Assembly (NCBI GenBank): GCA_035653615.1
Contig: DASRBN010000027.1
Coordinates: forward strand, 62,001 to 126,000
Reading direction: 5' to 3'
Length of the DNA stretch: 64,000 nucleotides
DNA from: Ktedonobacteraceae bacterium
GTDB taxonomy: Bacteria; Chloroflexota; Ktedonobacteria; Ktedonobacterales; Ktedonobacteraceae
Part shown: positions 1-9,629 of the stretch, piece by piece
How positions within the stretch are numbered: position 1 is the first letter of the stretch
Layout of the letters: every line of letters begins with the position of its first letter
Made by a program: the position numbers and the translations under genes
The notes under the pieces: generated by a model
Databases searched by the model: none
Told to the model about the DNA's origin: nothing
What the model saw: the letters and a program-made list of their open reading frames with translations, nothing else

Positions 1-1
1 C

Positions 2-448
2 GCGGTTGGTGCCCGCGTTGATACCAGCGGCGAAAATATTCGCTCGCTGGTCACGCAATTGCCGGAAGCTGTCATCAGCGCGGGCGCGATCATACCTGAT
101 GAGCGGGAACAGATCGAGGCTACATTGATCGAGTGGTGCGATGAGAAGCATCTCAACCTGATCATCACCACCGGCGGAACCGGCCTCGCGCCTCGCGATG
201 TCACTCCGGAGGCGACAAAAGCGGTCATCGACCGCGAGGCGCCAGGTATTGCAGAGGCCATGCGCGCAATCAGCCTGCAACATACTCCCTTTGGTATGCT
301 TTCTCGGGGAGTCGCGGGCACACGCGGCCGCTCGCTGATCATTAATCTCCCCGGCAGCCCGAAAGCGGTGAAAGAGTGCCTCGAATATATCCTGCCTGTC
401 CTGCCCCATGCTGTGAATTTGCTGACCGGCGGGCCGAGGGAACACTAA
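2..448 (+). CDS. Molybdenum cofactor biosynthesis protein, MoaB/Mog family (5' end cut off)
   Basis: This protein binds molybdopterin and, in Mog/MoaB-type enzymes, adenylylates it during molybdenum cofactor synthesis in the cytoplasm. The frame is open from the window edge, so roughly the first 25 to 35 residues are missing. Seen: [11 protein letters not shown] at the left edge, then the ligand-binding [16 protein letters not shown] loop and a typical [16 protein letters not shown]-terminal motif ending NLLTGG. An internal TTG at position 59 could be misread as the start, but conserved sequence continues upstream of it. A molybdenum hydroxylase subunit lies 11 kb downstream, but nothing links the two beyond use of the cofactor. 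The family is clear; MoaB against Mog is not decided. Confidence 0.9.
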   Translation, partial: AVGARVDTSGENIRSLVTQLPEAVISAGAIIPDEREQIEATLIEWCDEKHLNLIITTGGTGLAPRDVTPEATKAVIDREAPGIAEAMRAISLQHTPFGMLSRGVAGTRGRSLIINLPGSPKAVKECLEYILPVLPHAVNLLTGGPREH

Positions 449-450
449 AT

Positions 451-1356
451 TTGTCTAACGATAATTCTACAACCTCTCTATTCACCTACGCGGGCCATAC
501 GGACTACGTTTTTGCTGTTGCGTGGTCACCTGATGGCGTGTCTATCGCCTCGGCTTCGCAGGACACTACTGTGCGCACCTGGGATGCGGCAACGGGCGAG
601 GATAGATATGTCTACCGGGGGCATTCAAGCTGCGTGCTTTCCGTGGCGTGGTCGCCTGATGGTCACTACCTGGCTTCTGGCGATACGAGCGGCAGCATTC
701 ATGTATGGGAAGTTCGTACGGGCCGCGCTATTCTTACATATCGCGGCCACACGCGTTTTGTGAGAAGCATTGCGTGGTCGCCAGATGGCAAGTACATCGC
801 TTCGGGTGGCGACTTTGGGGACAGTACGACAAAAGTCTGGGAAGCTTTTAGCGGCGGCACGATTTATACTGACAAGAATCAGTACAGAGTGTTTGCCGTG
901 GCCTGGTCACCTGGTGGCAGCCGGCTCGCTTCCGCCAGCTTTGATGGCAGCGTGCATATCTGGGATGCCTTTACGGGTGGCAATCTTCTCCATTATAAAG
1001 GGCATGATGCCCCGGTTTACGCCATGAGCTGGTCACCTGGTGGACGATGTATCGCCTCCGCGGGCCAGGATACGACCGTGCGCACCTGGTCGGCGGCAAC
1101 AGGAGATACTCTTCGTATTTACAAGGGCCACACCCGGCCGGTCAAAGCCCTGTCATGGTCACCCAATAGCCGGTATATTGCGTCCGGCGGCGATGACTGG
1201 ACTATTCAGGTATGGGATGCTACTACGGGAAAGAGTCTTATCGAATATGGCCGTTATCCCAGATGGATACGTACCGTTGCATGGTCACCGGATGGCCGGT
1301 GTATCGCCTTTGCGTATGACCAGGCGGTGCGGATTGTGGAGGCACGTGTCCAGTAG
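451..1356 (+). CDS. WD40 repeat beta-propeller protein
   Basis: About 301 residues, almost entirely seven WD40 blades, which makes one closed propeller. Each blade carries the AWSPDG (or variants SWSPGG, SWSPNS) turn, a GH dipeptide before it and usually a VW/TW-D end. Blade 4 and the last blade lack the GH pair. Start TTG 451 is chosen because GAGGG sits about 10 bases upstream and the first blade begins just after it; a longer frame from 376 runs through the upstream Mo cofactor gene. Only 2 bases separate it from that gene's stop, so the two are probably cotranscribed. There is no signal peptide or catalytic domain, so it is probably a cytoplasmic protein-binding scaffold. The partner is unknown. 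Confidence 0.88.
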   Translation: MSNDNSTTSLFTYAGHTDYVFAVAWSPDGVSIASASQDTTVRTWDAATGEDRYVYRGHSSCVLSVAWSPDGHYLASGDTSGSIHVWEVRTGRAILTYRGHTRFVRSIAWSPDGKYIASGGDFGDSTTKVWEAFSGGTIYTDKNQYRVFAVAWSPGGSRLASASFDGSVHIWDAFTGGNLLHYKGHDAPVYAMSWSPGGRCIASAGQDTTVRTWSAATGDTLRIYKGHTRPVKALSWSPNSRYIASGGDDWTIQVWDATTGKSLIEYGRYPRWIRTVAWSPDGRCIAFAYDQAVRIVEARVQ

Positions 1357-1397
1357 GCAGCCGTTGTGGTTGCACTCCACGAGAGCGTACCGACCAG

Positions 1398-4300
1398 TTA
1401 GCCCTCATTATTCTCTAGTGGCAGCGAGAAGTAGAACGTGCAGCCCTCGCCGGGTTTGCTTTCTACCCACATGCGGCCACCCTGCCGCGCGATGATCTCG
1501 TGCGCGATGTAGAGTCCAAGGCCCAGGCCTGCAACTTGCTCCTCGTTGCCATTGGAAGCTCGGTAGAAACGTTCAAAAATACGGGCCTGGTCTTCCTGGC
1601 TAATACCTCGCCCTTCATCTTTCACGGAGACGACGACCTCTGCATCCTGTCGCTTCACTCCGACTACGACGGGTCGGCCCGCGGGACTATACTTAATGGC
1701 ATTGCTGACCAGGTTGTTCAGCACCTGCTCCAGGCGCTCTGCATCCCAGTTGCCGCTGATAGCTTCCTCATCTGCTTCGAGTTTCAGGGGATGATCATCC
1801 AGGTCAGAGTACGTTTCAATTACGCGGCGGGCCAGCGCCACAATATCGACATTTTCCTGCTTGTGTAGTTCGAACATGTTGACGCCAATACGTGTAATAT
1901 CTAGCATCTCATCAAGGAAGTGGGAGAGGCGATGAACCTGGCGGATGATGCTATCCAGAAGGCGAACCAGGTTTTCCTGCTCTGTAGCTGCTGCCCCGCG
2001 CGTGAGAAAACGTTTGACCATTTGCGTATTTCCCAGGATCGAGGTGAGCGGGTTGCGCAATTCATGGCTGGCGAGCGAGAGAAATTCATCCTTCAGCCTG
2101 TTGAGTTGCTCCATTTCCTCGCGGGCTTTTACCTGCTGGGTTATTTCAACCTTTGAGATCAAGACGAAATCCACAACATCTTCCCGCCTCGTATTCAAGA
2201 GGGGTATGAGATTGTAGTACCACACGGTTTCCTGTTCGTCCGGTGGAATTTTCAGGCGAACCTCAGGAAGATTTACCGGAATGTGAGTCTCAACCGCAGA
2301 TTTGAACAGTCGCTCTGCCTCCTCGCGAGAAGGTAGAACGGTCAATTCACTCCACTTGCGACCTATCAACTCATCGCGATTGAGCTGGCGTACCTGAGAC
2401 ACAATATCCAGGTAGCGCGGGCTTGCCATAAGCAGGTTGGTCGATTGCGCATCATAGAGGGCCAGTGGCACCATATCGACGTTGTCAAAAACGAGCCTGA
2501 GCCTCTGGAGCTCATCTACAGCTTCGCTGGCCTGCTGCTGTGTCTGGTCTGCCGCGTAAATAATTACGCCGGACACGCGACCCATGGAATCGTGTGAAGG
2601 AACAACGGTAAAAGCGAAGTAATTTTCGGTATATCCATTCTGGCCCGGTCCCTTTGGCAAGTGAACCTGCGTGCGGGATGTAGTACGCACCAGGTCCAGC
2701 TGGTAGGCCTCGCGCGCCAGGTGCATGATCGGTATCTCGAACTCTCTAAAGAATTCGGCGATTTCTTCAAGCGTGCGCCCATGCATCGGGATGCCTCTCT
2801 CCTCGAGCAGGTTCTCGAAACCGGGGCTGGCGGCTTCGACGACCAGGTTCGGCCCGCGCAGGACAAGGATATAGAAAGGAGCCAGCTCGACCATCTCTCC
2901 GAGGCGCATACGCTCGCTTTCAAGCATGCTGGTCGTTTCTTGCAGTTCATTTGTACGCGCCCGCAGCTCATCATTCGTCGTTTCCAGTTCCTCGTTGGTG
3001 GCCTGCAGTTCTTCGTTGCTGGTCTCCAGTTCCTCGTTGGTGGCCTGCAATTCTTCGTTGGTCGTTTCAAATTCTTCGATGGTAGCCTGAAGCTCCTCCT
3101 GCGTCAGCATCAGCTCTTCATTAGCGACCTGCAGTTCCTCGTTGGAATCCAGCAATTCTTTGTTTACATCGTTCAGGCGCTTATTGACCGTGCTGATTTC
3201 ATTCATGAGGTTATTCTGCTCGGCCTGAGCCGCCTCCAGCTGTCGTCGTATCTGCACCTGTTCGGTGACATCGTTCACGCTGATAGCCGCCAGGTCCTGC
3301 GAATTGCTATCCATATGCATCAGCGCTATCGAAAGCGAAATGAAGCGCCCGTTGCCGCCTGACGCATTATCCAGGCTAATTTCGTTCAGAGTGACGGTAT
3401 TGCGCTCGCGAAAGACGGTGTCAATGGCCGTGCGCACTTCGAGATAGGGGATACTGCGCACGGAATGCAAAAAATCCTGTTTATTCGTCGTATCACGCAA
3501 TCCCAGCAACAGGCGAGCAGCGTTGTTGGCCGATAATACGTGGTACGTGCGATCAATCACCACCACGCCAATGGGCAGAAAGCGCAGCAGCATCTCATTG
3601 AAGCGGCGCATCTGCCCCAATTCAGTGGTAGAATAGGAAAGCTCCTGTTCAATATTCTTTTTGCCCGCGGCGGGAAGAGTATTGGCCGGGTTATGCGTTT
3701 CTAGAGATCGCACGTTGAGTTCCAGCAAAGCGGGGCGACGGGCCATCGGCACAAGATTGCCTGTGCGGCGGTAGACTTTCCAATGCTTATTGACCAGCTC
3801 GAAATAGGATGAGGTGGGGCGAACGGTCTCAGCTTTGCCCAGGAAGAGATAGCCATTGGGAATGAGCGAGAAAGCGAACTGGTTGAGTACATATTCTTGA
3901 AGTTCTGGCGTGAAATAAATCAGGACGTTCCGGCACATCACCATGTCGATGCGTGGGAAAGGGGCGCTTCGGCTCAGATCCTGCTGCCCGAAGATCACCA
4001 TCTGCCGCAGGGTCTTGGAGATGCGATACCCCTGGTCAAAATGCTCGAAGAAGCGCTCGCGATATTCAGCAGGAACCGTTTTGAGCAGGGTCTCGGAATA
4101 CAGGCCGTGGCGCGCGAAGTTGATGGCTGCCTCGTCGAGGTCGGTCGCGAATATCTTCACGCTCCACTCGGGCAGTTCCGCGCCCAGTTGATCCGTCAAC
4201 AGCATGGCCAACGAGTATGGTTCCTCGCCCGAGGCACAGCCGGCGGCCCATAAGCGCAACACGCGGTCTCGCTCGCGCGCCTGCATAATGATGCGCGGCA

Positions 4301-5198
4301 AGATCTCATTCCTGATATACGTGAACGCTTCGGGATCGCGAAAGAACTGCGTGACGTTGATCAGGAACGCCTTGACAAGTTCTCTTACTTCCTCCGGGTG
4401 CGCTTCCAGGTACTCCGCGTAATCGCGCATCGTCTGGCAGTGTGTGACCGTCATGCGGCGTCCGATACGTCGTAGAATCGTGGTGGTTTTGTAGGGGCGA
4501 AAATCGATGCTGGCCTGGCGGCTCACGCGTTCGAGGATGACGCGTAGCACATCTTCGGTTTTGCCCTCGATACGAGGAAGTTCAATGCCGGTGAGCAGAT
4601 CGTAGAGCAGCGGGCCGATTTGTTCTACATCGACCTCGAAGTCTATCACGGCAGGCGGTAAAGCCAACGGCATAGAGGGATAGCGGGCCGTTTCAGGGTC
4701 CTGCACGATGACAATGCCACCTGCATCCTTCACATCTATGGCCCCGGCGGCGCCATCCGAACCTGAGCCGGTCAGGATGACCGCGATCAAATGGTCGCCG
4801 TAGATCTGCGCGGCGCTTGAAAGCAGCATATCTACTGAAGGCCGCGGGCGGAGCCGTTTCGTGCTATCCTCCTGCACGATCACACTGCTGTCCTGTATGG
4901 AAACCATCCGATTGGAAGGAACAACATAGATTTTTCCAGGTTCAAGATGGCTCTTCGTACTGACTAACTCGACTGGAAGAGATGTACGCCTACGTAAAAT
5001 ATAGTCCAGGGAACTGGGACGGTTGGGATCGAGATGCTGCGCCAGGACAATGGGAGCCGGAAAATCCAGGGGCAAATTGCTGACAAGGATCGAGAGTGCC
5101 TCAATCCCACCGGCAGACGAGCCGATGACAACCAGGTCGCCAGGATTTTTATTGGGGGTCTCACTTTCACCTGCGGGACTTAGTTCAACTTCGCTCAT
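1398..5198 (-). CDS. CheB-CheR-PAS-histidine kinase fusion protein
   Basis: A 1266-residue multidomain signalling protein. In order: a CheB methylesterase domain (about 20-205) with the Ser in IGSSAGG, the His in AQHLDPN and the Asp in GSGSDG; a CheR methyltransferase domain (about 215-480) with the SAM loop GCASGEEPYS and CRNVLIYF; PAS-type domains; a long coiled coil of near-perfect NEELQAT/NEELETT heptads; further PAS-like domains; then HisKA (about 1040, phospho-acceptor His in SHELRNPL) and HATPase (N box NLVSNAIKYS, G boxes DEGRGIS and GLGLGLYIA). There is no receiver domain and no membrane segment. AGGAAGG lies about 11 bases upstream of the ATG. The next gene upstream is another CheB, in the same direction. 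No chemoreceptor or CheA is nearby, so a role in general two-component sensing seems likelier than taxis. Confidence 0.93.
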   Translation of the reverse strand: MSEVELSPAGESETPNKNPGDLVVIGSSAGGIEALSILVSNLPLDFPAPIVLAQHLDPNRPSSLDYILRRRTSLPVELVSTKSHLEPGKIYVVPSNRMVSIQDSSVIVQEDSTKRLRPRPSVDMLLSSAAQIYGDHLIAVILTGSGSDGAAGAIDVKDAGGIVIVQDPETARYPSMPLALPPAVIDFEVDVEQIGPLLYDLLTGIELPRIEGKTEDVLRVILERVSRQASIDFRPYKTTTILRRIGRRMTVTHCQTMRDYAEYLEAHPEEVRELVKAFLINVTQFFRDPEAFTYIRNEILPRIIMQARERDRVLRLWAAGCASGEEPYSLAMLLTDQLGAELPEWSVKIFATDLDEAAINFARHGLYSETLLKTVPAEYRERFFEHFDQGYRISKTLRQMVIFGQQDLSRSAPFPRIDMVMCRNVLIYFTPELQEYVLNQFAFSLIPNGYLFLGKAETVRPTSSYFELVNKHWKVYRRTGNLVPMARRPALLELNVRSLETHNPANTLPAAGKKNIEQELSYSTTELGQMRRFNEMLLRFLPIGVVVIDRTYHVLSANNAARLLLGLRDTTNKQDFLHSVRSIPYLEVRTAIDTVFRERNTVTLNEISLDNASGGNGRFISLSIALMHMDSNSQDLAAISVNDVTEQVQIRRQLEAAQAEQNNLMNEISTVNKRLNDVNKELLDSNEELQVANEELMLTQEELQATIEEFETTNEELQATNEELETSNEELQATNEELETTNDELRARTNELQETTSMLESERMRLGEMVELAPFYILVLRGPNLVVEAASPGFENLLEERGIPMHGRTLEEIAEFFREFEIPIMHLAREAYQLDLVRTTSRTQVHLPKGPGQNGYTENYFAFTVVPSHDSMGRVSGVIIYAADQTQQQASEAVDELQRLRLVFDNVDMVPLALYDAQSTNLLMASPRYLDIVSQVRQLNRDELIGRKWSELTVLPSREEAERLFKSAVETHIPVNLPEVRLKIPPDEQETVWYYNLIPLLNTRREDVVDFVLISKVEITQQVKAREEMEQLNRLKDEFLSLASHELRNPLTSILGNTQMVKRFLTRGAAATEQENLVRLLDSIIRQVHRLSHFLDEMLDITRIGVNMFELHKQENVDIVALARRVIETYSDLDDHPLKLEADEEAISGNWDAERLEQVLNNLVSNAIKYSPAGRPVVVGVKRQDAEVVVSVKDEGRGISQEDQARIFERFYRASNGNEEQVAGLGLGLYIAHEIIARQGGRMWVESKPGEGCTFYFSLPLENNEG

Positions 5199-5371
5199 GC
5201 TCTACACCTTCCTCACAACATGCAGTAATACCGGCAAACCGGCGGAGGCAGCAAAGTCTAGAATAATGATGAAGATCTCTTTTCTTAATGATGCTGGCTT
5301 TTCCGAGGGCGAGCCAGTATTTTCTCGCCCGTTACTATAGCACATAAACAGGGGATATACAAGAGAAGAAT

Positions 5372-6391
5372 TTAATCCTGCGCTTCTACCACATCCATAG
5401 TCGTCTGCACCTTATTCCTGAACAGCGCTGAGCGAATCAACCCGGCGCGATGTTCGGCCTCGCGCACTCGCTGTTCAAAACGCTGAACTAACCAGTCCTG
5501 GCCGCGCTCGCGCGCCTGTTGAGCCAGGTTGCGAGAGAGATTCGCGCTTTCCTCAAGCGTCTTGAGCGCAGCCCAGAGCGCATCTTCTACCTGTTCGGCC
5601 TGCGCCGCCATGATGCTCTCGGTAGAGAACGCGTGACCGACGCGGCAGCGGTAGCGGGTTAACTCTCCATCTTTGATTTCCCATAGCACCCCGCCACATT
5701 CAGGGCACGAGAAAACTGAAGGGGTTCCAGCAGGGTTCCCATTGAATGCATCCATGTTCATTTCTGCCATTTTCACTTCTAGCTCCATATCTTCGGGCAC
5801 GGAATGAAGACCCTCCCTGGCTATGGGCTTGCTTGCCAGGCGCGCTATGAGAGGGGCCATTTCGGATAACGGTAATGTATAGTCTACTGCCACATGGCGC
5901 AGGGCATTGAGGGGCATACTTGGATAAAGAGCTTCTCGCGGGTCTTGAACAATGGCTACACCGCCAAGCCGTTTGATTGCCAGGAGTCCCGCCGTGCCAT
6001 CATCGAGCGAGCCGGTGAGTATGACTCCTACCACTCGCGCACCATAGGCGACTGCTGCCGAGCGAAATAAAGGATCAATGGCGGGCCGGCGGCGGTTCTC
6101 CCTGGGACCGCGCACAAGATGAATATGCTGATCCTCCAACAGCATGTGCAGGTCCGGCGGAGCCACATACATCCATCCATGCTCTATAACTTCGCCGTCC
6201 GAGGGATGGACGGCTTTGAGCGGACACGATCGGCTTAAAATTTCGGGCAGCAGGCTCGGACTGTGAGCCGGTATGTGAAGAATGATGAATATCGAAGCCG
6301 GTAGGTCCGCCGGAAGTTCGCTCGCCAGCTTCATTAACGCTTCCACACCGCCAGCTGATGCTCCTATAACGATGATATCGTGACCAGGCAT
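5372..6391 (-). CDS. CheB-type protein-glutamate methylesterase with C-terminal zinc-ribbon domain
   Basis: About 339 residues. The N-terminal half is a CheB esterase: catalytic Ser in GASAGGVEAL, His in LHIPAHSPS and Asp in GSLDDGTAG. CheB removes methyl groups from glutamates of chemoreceptors, but this copy lacks the usual N-terminal receiver domain. The C-terminal third has a four-Cys zinc ribbon (CPECGG, about 17 residues, then YRCRVGHAF, which supplies Cys and His) and a charged helical tail; this arrangement recurs in stand-alone CheB-like proteins. The ATG at 6391 is chosen because AGGAG lies 7 bases upstream; a TTG at 6424 is the longer alternative. It is 173 bases upstream of the CheB-CheR kinase and in the same direction, so the two may act in one pathway. 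Confidence 0.9.
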   Translation of the reverse strand: MPGHDIIVIGASAGGVEALMKLASELPADLPASIFIILHIPAHSPSLLPEILSRSCPLKAVHPSDGEVIEHGWMYVAPPDLHMLLEDQHIHLVRGPRENRRRPAIDPLFRSAAVAYGARVVGVILTGSLDDGTAGLLAIKRLGGVAIVQDPREALYPSMPLNALRHVAVDYTLPLSEMAPLIARLASKPIAREGLHSVPEDMELEVKMAEMNMDAFNGNPAGTPSVFSCPECGGVLWEIKDGELTRYRCRVGHAFSTESIMAAQAEQVEDALWAALKTLEESANLSRNLAQQARERGQDWLVQRFEQRVREAEHRAGLIRSALFRNKVQTTMDVVEAQD

Positions 6392-6424
6392 ATGTTTCTC
6401 CTGACCGCGTGCAGGTGGCAACAA

Positions 6425-6837
6425 ACATGCAACTCAACAGCAGTGCCTCTTCCGCGTTCCTTTCCATGATGCTGCCGCAAAACTTCTCCGCGCTATGACG
6501 AAATGCCCTCTTTAGTAATACGTAGTTGTTCACCTGTTCAGTGACAAAGAGTACGAGCGAACAGAGCTTCTTCCCCTTCGTTCCTCAGAGCTCCGGCTTC
6601 TTGCGCTCAGCATGAGACGCCTGAACTGGTTTTCAGTGGCTTGCTTGCTTGCTCTGTATTCATTTTGAAGTGAGGTCCGTATTATACGAGGGACGCACAT
6701 CGTTTAGCGCCCGCGGGTCACCACAGGCGATATGCGAAAGGCGGCCCGGCGAGAGGATCGGAGGGCATCCACCTGTGGGCGTCCTCCAAATCACGTAGAG
6801 CAACGTAGAGATAACTAGCAAAGGAGCTACAACACAC
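6425..6837. other. Intergenic region with a dispersed repeat
   Basis: About 410 bases between divergent genes (the CheB gene leaves to the left, the DUF892 gene to the right). It holds one copy of the TCATTCTGAG-family repeat (6565-6615, reverse orientation) and must contain both promoters. I could not pick out a convincing promoter pair. The small frame inside it (6075-6533, minus) is a shadow that runs into the CheB gene. Confidence 0.5.
6565..6615 (-). repeat. Dispersed intergenic repeat, TCATTCTGAG family
   Basis: Read on the minus strand it gives CTCATGCTGAGCGCAAGAAG, followed by CCGGAGCTCTGAGGAACG and AAGGGGAAGAAG. The same word order recurs near 44819, 47761, 49440 and 62759, and shortened perfect hairpins of the same family lie at 32861 and 34541. 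Confidence 0.75.
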
Positions 6838-7335
6838 ATGGCAATTCAAAGTGCGAAAGAACTTTTCTTGACAGAAATGGGCGATATGTACAGCGCGGAG
6901 CAGATGATCTTGCAGATGCTGCCGCAACTGGCAAAGGAAAGTAATAGCCAGCAGGCTGTCAAAGCCTATAACATGCACGAACAGCAGACAAGGCAGCAGA
7001 TCCAGAACCTGGAGCAATGCTTCCAGATTCTTGGCCAGCGGCCCCCCAATGTTGCCTGCTACGCCGTTGCAGGCCTGAAGCAGGAGCATGATACCTTTGT
7101 GAAGGAGAATCCCACGCAGGATATCCTGACGGCGTTCGACCTTGGAGCCGCGGCCAAAACCGAATATTACGAAATGGCTTGCTATAAAGGTCTGATCGAG
7201 AAAGCCAACATGATGGGGCAGTCCCAGGTTGCGCAACTCTTGCAGCAGAACTTCCAGCAGGAACAGGCCATGGCGCAGACGGTCGAGCAAATTTCACGCC
7301 AGCTTGGCCAGCAGATGGTACAGGAAACAAGGTAG
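6838..7335 (+). CDS. DUF892 (YciE/YciF-type) ferritin-like protein
   Basis: 165 residues, all helical, matching the DUF892 family in length and pattern. The first helix carries FLTEMGDMYSAEQMI and the later helices carry conserved Glu/His positions, including HEQQTRQQIQNLE and KTEYYEMACYKGL. The family has a ferritin-like four-helix fold that can bind a di-metal centre, and members are generally stress-induced; the exact reaction is unproven. Glutamine is unusually frequent towards both ends. AAGGAG precedes the ATG by 11 bases. It is transcribed alone and converges on the CopCD gene, with a shared hairpin terminator between them. Confidence 0.88.
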   Translation: MAIQSAKELFLTEMGDMYSAEQMILQMLPQLAKESNSQQAVKAYNMHEQQTRQQIQNLEQCFQILGQRPPNVACYAVAGLKQEHDTFVKENPTQDILTAFDLGAAAKTEYYEMACYKGLIEKANMMGQSQVAQLLQQNFQQEQAMAQTVEQISRQLGQQMVQETR

Positions 7336-7341
7336 AAAACA

Positions 7342-7391
7342 AACAGGCGATGAAACACTTCACAGTGCCGTGGGGTGTTTCATTGCCTGTT
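7342..7391. terminator. Hairpin between convergent genes (bidirectional terminator)
   Basis: AACAGGCGATGAAACAC (7342-7358) pairs with GTGTTTCATTGCCTGTT (7375-7391): 17 bases with one G-T pair and a 16-base loop. It lies just after the DUF892 stop and overlaps the stop codon of the opposing CopCD gene, so it can serve both transcripts. A-rich sequence on the left side gives a U-run for the minus-strand transcript. Confidence 0.75.
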
Positions 7392-9483
7392 ATGTTACTG
7401 TTACCTGGAATTGTACCTGCAGCGGCTGTTGCCCAGGGCGCTCGACGCGTACAAAGATATCCCACACACCTTCCATATCGAACGCCTCGCCGCTGGCGAA
7501 GGTCGCGACATAGGCGGGCTTCCCCCCTGAAATCGATTTGCTGGCCGTACCCATATCCATAATCTCCATGTTCGTGCTGAGCTGCACTTTCGCGTCCGTT
7601 ACCGGCCTGCCGCTGCTATCTTTCAGCGTTACTGTGACGGTGTTCGCCTCGTCAACGCGGGCCGGAGCTACCTGCAATGTGACCAGGAGGTTGCCCGCGG
7701 TCTTTGTCTGCGCGGCTGGAGGAGCGGCAGGCGAGCCTGGATTCTGGCTGTAATGAACATTCGGAAAGACTATCGGCGGCGCGAAGAATGACATCAGGGA
7801 CGCGCACAGCAGAACGGCAGCTCCCAGGCAGGCTGCTATCGCCAGCGCGCGCTTCAACCTGCGCCTGGTCTTTTCGAGAGCCGATTGACGAACGCGCCTG
7901 GCCGGCAGCCCGGCATTCACCACCGGCAGCAATGCTACCTGTCTTGCCAGCCGCGGAAGCAGGTAGTACAGGGCATAGGCCACCGGGATCAGCAGAAGGA
8001 GCGCGAGCCCGCCCCTGACCAGCAAGGCTCTACCGTATGGGTCGGCGAGCAGTTGGTGCGCGTTGCTCAGGGCTGTTTCGCCGAGGAAGAGGCCGCTGAG
8101 TAACGCTACCCCGGTCGCGCCTATCAACACGGGCGTATATCGCTGCAGCACGGTCACCAGCGATTTCCCATACTGACGCGATTCGCCGGCGGGCAAGTGC
8201 GGCAGCAGCACCAGCGCGAGGTAGGCAACACTGCCCAGCGATATGCCCTGAGCTACCAGGAAGATCCAGTTCAGGACGATGGTATTGGGCTGCGGCTGTG
8301 CCTGGGCCGCGGCATTACCCGAAAGCGCCAGCGTCAGGAGGATGAGCCCGGCCAGGATAAGCCAGGTGATCGCCTGCCATCGCGGTAGCGCGCTCGTTCC
8401 CTGCCCTGGCGGCGCAGCTCCCACGACGGGCGCCGTCTCCTTTTCCTGTCGCGCCGCCGTGATATCTTCACGTGTCTCGCCGGGAGGAGATGGAGTGGCA
8501 TCGCGCGCGGATTCCTGGCGCGAGGTGGTTGATGCCCTGAGCGCGGCCTGCTGGCGCGGCTTGTTAAAGTGACGCGTGCCGGTCGCACGGGCCGCGCGCC
8601 GCGATACACCTGCGCTAGCGGTAGTGGCCTGCTCGCGCGTTGTCCACCACAGCAATCCGAGGGCGGCGGCGACGAGGATGACGCGCGCCAGCCAGAGATA
8701 GCCATAATTCGTACCCAGAAGCACCTGGATGACCGTCGCCAGGTGAACGCCGTCGTTGCCCTGGAATTGAGTGAAGGTGGTGGCCCGCAAGAGAAGGTTG
8801 ATGATCTCGCCACATAGCAGCGCCAGCAGGCAGAGGCGCTGCACGGGGACGGACTGCTTCCTCAAGGCGAGCAATGGCAGGTCGTCTTCTTTCTGCCCGC
8901 GCGCCAGGACGAGTCCCTCTCCGACCAGGATGCCCAGCCAGAAGACGAGCGCGACCATTGCCAGCCAGTCCCAGGCGACGACCAGAATGCCCAGCGTATC
9001 GAGCTGCGGGAGAATATTGCTCGTACTGGGCCCCAGAATGACCTCGCCAGGCAGGCCCAGGCTGGAATGGCCGATATTGAAACCGATCACGCCGTGGGTG
9101 GCCCGCCCATCGACGCGCGACAGGGCCGTCCAGCGCACGATGTAGCTGCCCTGTGGCAGGCGGGCAGATGGCAGCAAGGGGGTATCCAGCTCGCGCGGAT
9201 TGCTGCTGGGGACGACGCTGCGCCCGCCATCCATCAATTGACCATCTGGCGCGAAAGAGATATGCGCGATGCTGGCCGGGCTGATCTCCTCGTTGAAGAA
9301 GATGCGTATGACTCTGGGCGCGCTATTGATGGTAGAGCCATCGACGGGGTCGGAGCCAATCACAAAGGACTGAGCGGCCGCCTCTGGGGGAGCCGCTAGC
9401 AATGGCAACCAGGTACAGGCAAGCAACAGGCCCAGGCCGGGCAGCGCCAGCAGCAGGAGCCAGGGAAATCGCCTTGATCGCAT
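7390..9483 (-). CDS. CopC-CopD copper resistance/transport fusion with C-terminal immunoglobulin-like domain
   Basis: About 697 residues from ATG 9483, chosen because the protein then begins with a clean signal peptide (Arg-rich start, LLLLALPGLGLLLA, AAAQS). A CopC domain follows (about 40-140: SDPVDGSTINSAPRVIRIFF); the first residue after cleavage is not His, so the classical N-terminal copper ligand is absent. Next are eight or so membrane helices of a CopD-type domain, broken by an approximately 90-residue charged cytoplasmic loop, and finally a periplasmic beta domain (about 600-697) of the FixH/YtkA type with TVTLKDSSGRPVTDAKVQL and MEIMDMGT. Fusions of CopC to CopD occur in Gram-positives and Chloroflexota and are thought to move copper across the membrane. 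A longer start at 9570 is possible but spoils the signal peptide. Confidence 0.88.
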   Translation of the reverse strand: MRSRRFPWLLLLALPGLGLLLACTWLPLLAAPPEAAAQSFVIGSDPVDGSTINSAPRVIRIFFNEEISPASIAHISFAPDGQLMDGGRSVVPSSNPRELDTPLLPSARLPQGSYIVRWTALSRVDGRATHGVIGFNIGHSSLGLPGEVILGPSTSNILPQLDTLGILVVAWDWLAMVALVFWLGILVGEGLVLARGQKEDDLPLLALRKQSVPVQRLCLLALLCGEIINLLLRATTFTQFQGNDGVHLATVIQVLLGTNYGYLWLARVILVAAALGLLWWTTREQATTASAGVSRRAARATGTRHFNKPRQQAALRASTTSRQESARDATPSPPGETREDITAARQEKETAPVVGAAPPGQGTSALPRWQAITWLILAGLILLTLALSGNAAAQAQPQPNTIVLNWIFLVAQGISLGSVAYLALVLLPHLPAGESRQYGKSLVTVLQRYTPVLIGATGVALLSGLFLGETALSNAHQLLADPYGRALLVRGGLALLLLIPVAYALYYLLPRLARQVALLPVVNAGLPARRVRQSALEKTRRRLKRALAIAACLGAAVLLCASLMSFFAPPIVFPNVHYSQNPGSPAAPPAAQTKTAGNLLVTLQVAPARVDEANTVTVTLKDSSGRPVTDAKVQLSTNMEIMDMGTASKSISGGKPAYVATFASGEAFDMEGVWDIFVRVERPGQQPLQVQFQVTVT

Positions 9484-9629
9484 TCTCTTTGTTTGTCTTA
9501 TCCTTATCACAGATCGCCTGAAAGGTTGTAGTATGTCATAATGAATGATCTCTGTGGATTGTACCTGCATTGGTGGATATGCGCAAGAGGTGACTATGAC
9601 GCCAGATGTCTCATTCGTTGCGTCTCAAT

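Noticed and set aside
2564-3362. Frames of 168 and 233 codons opposite or inside the NEELQAT coil, and a repeat array that looks CRISPR-like
   Set aside because: The repeats are in-frame coding heptads of the kinase coiled coil, without spacers.
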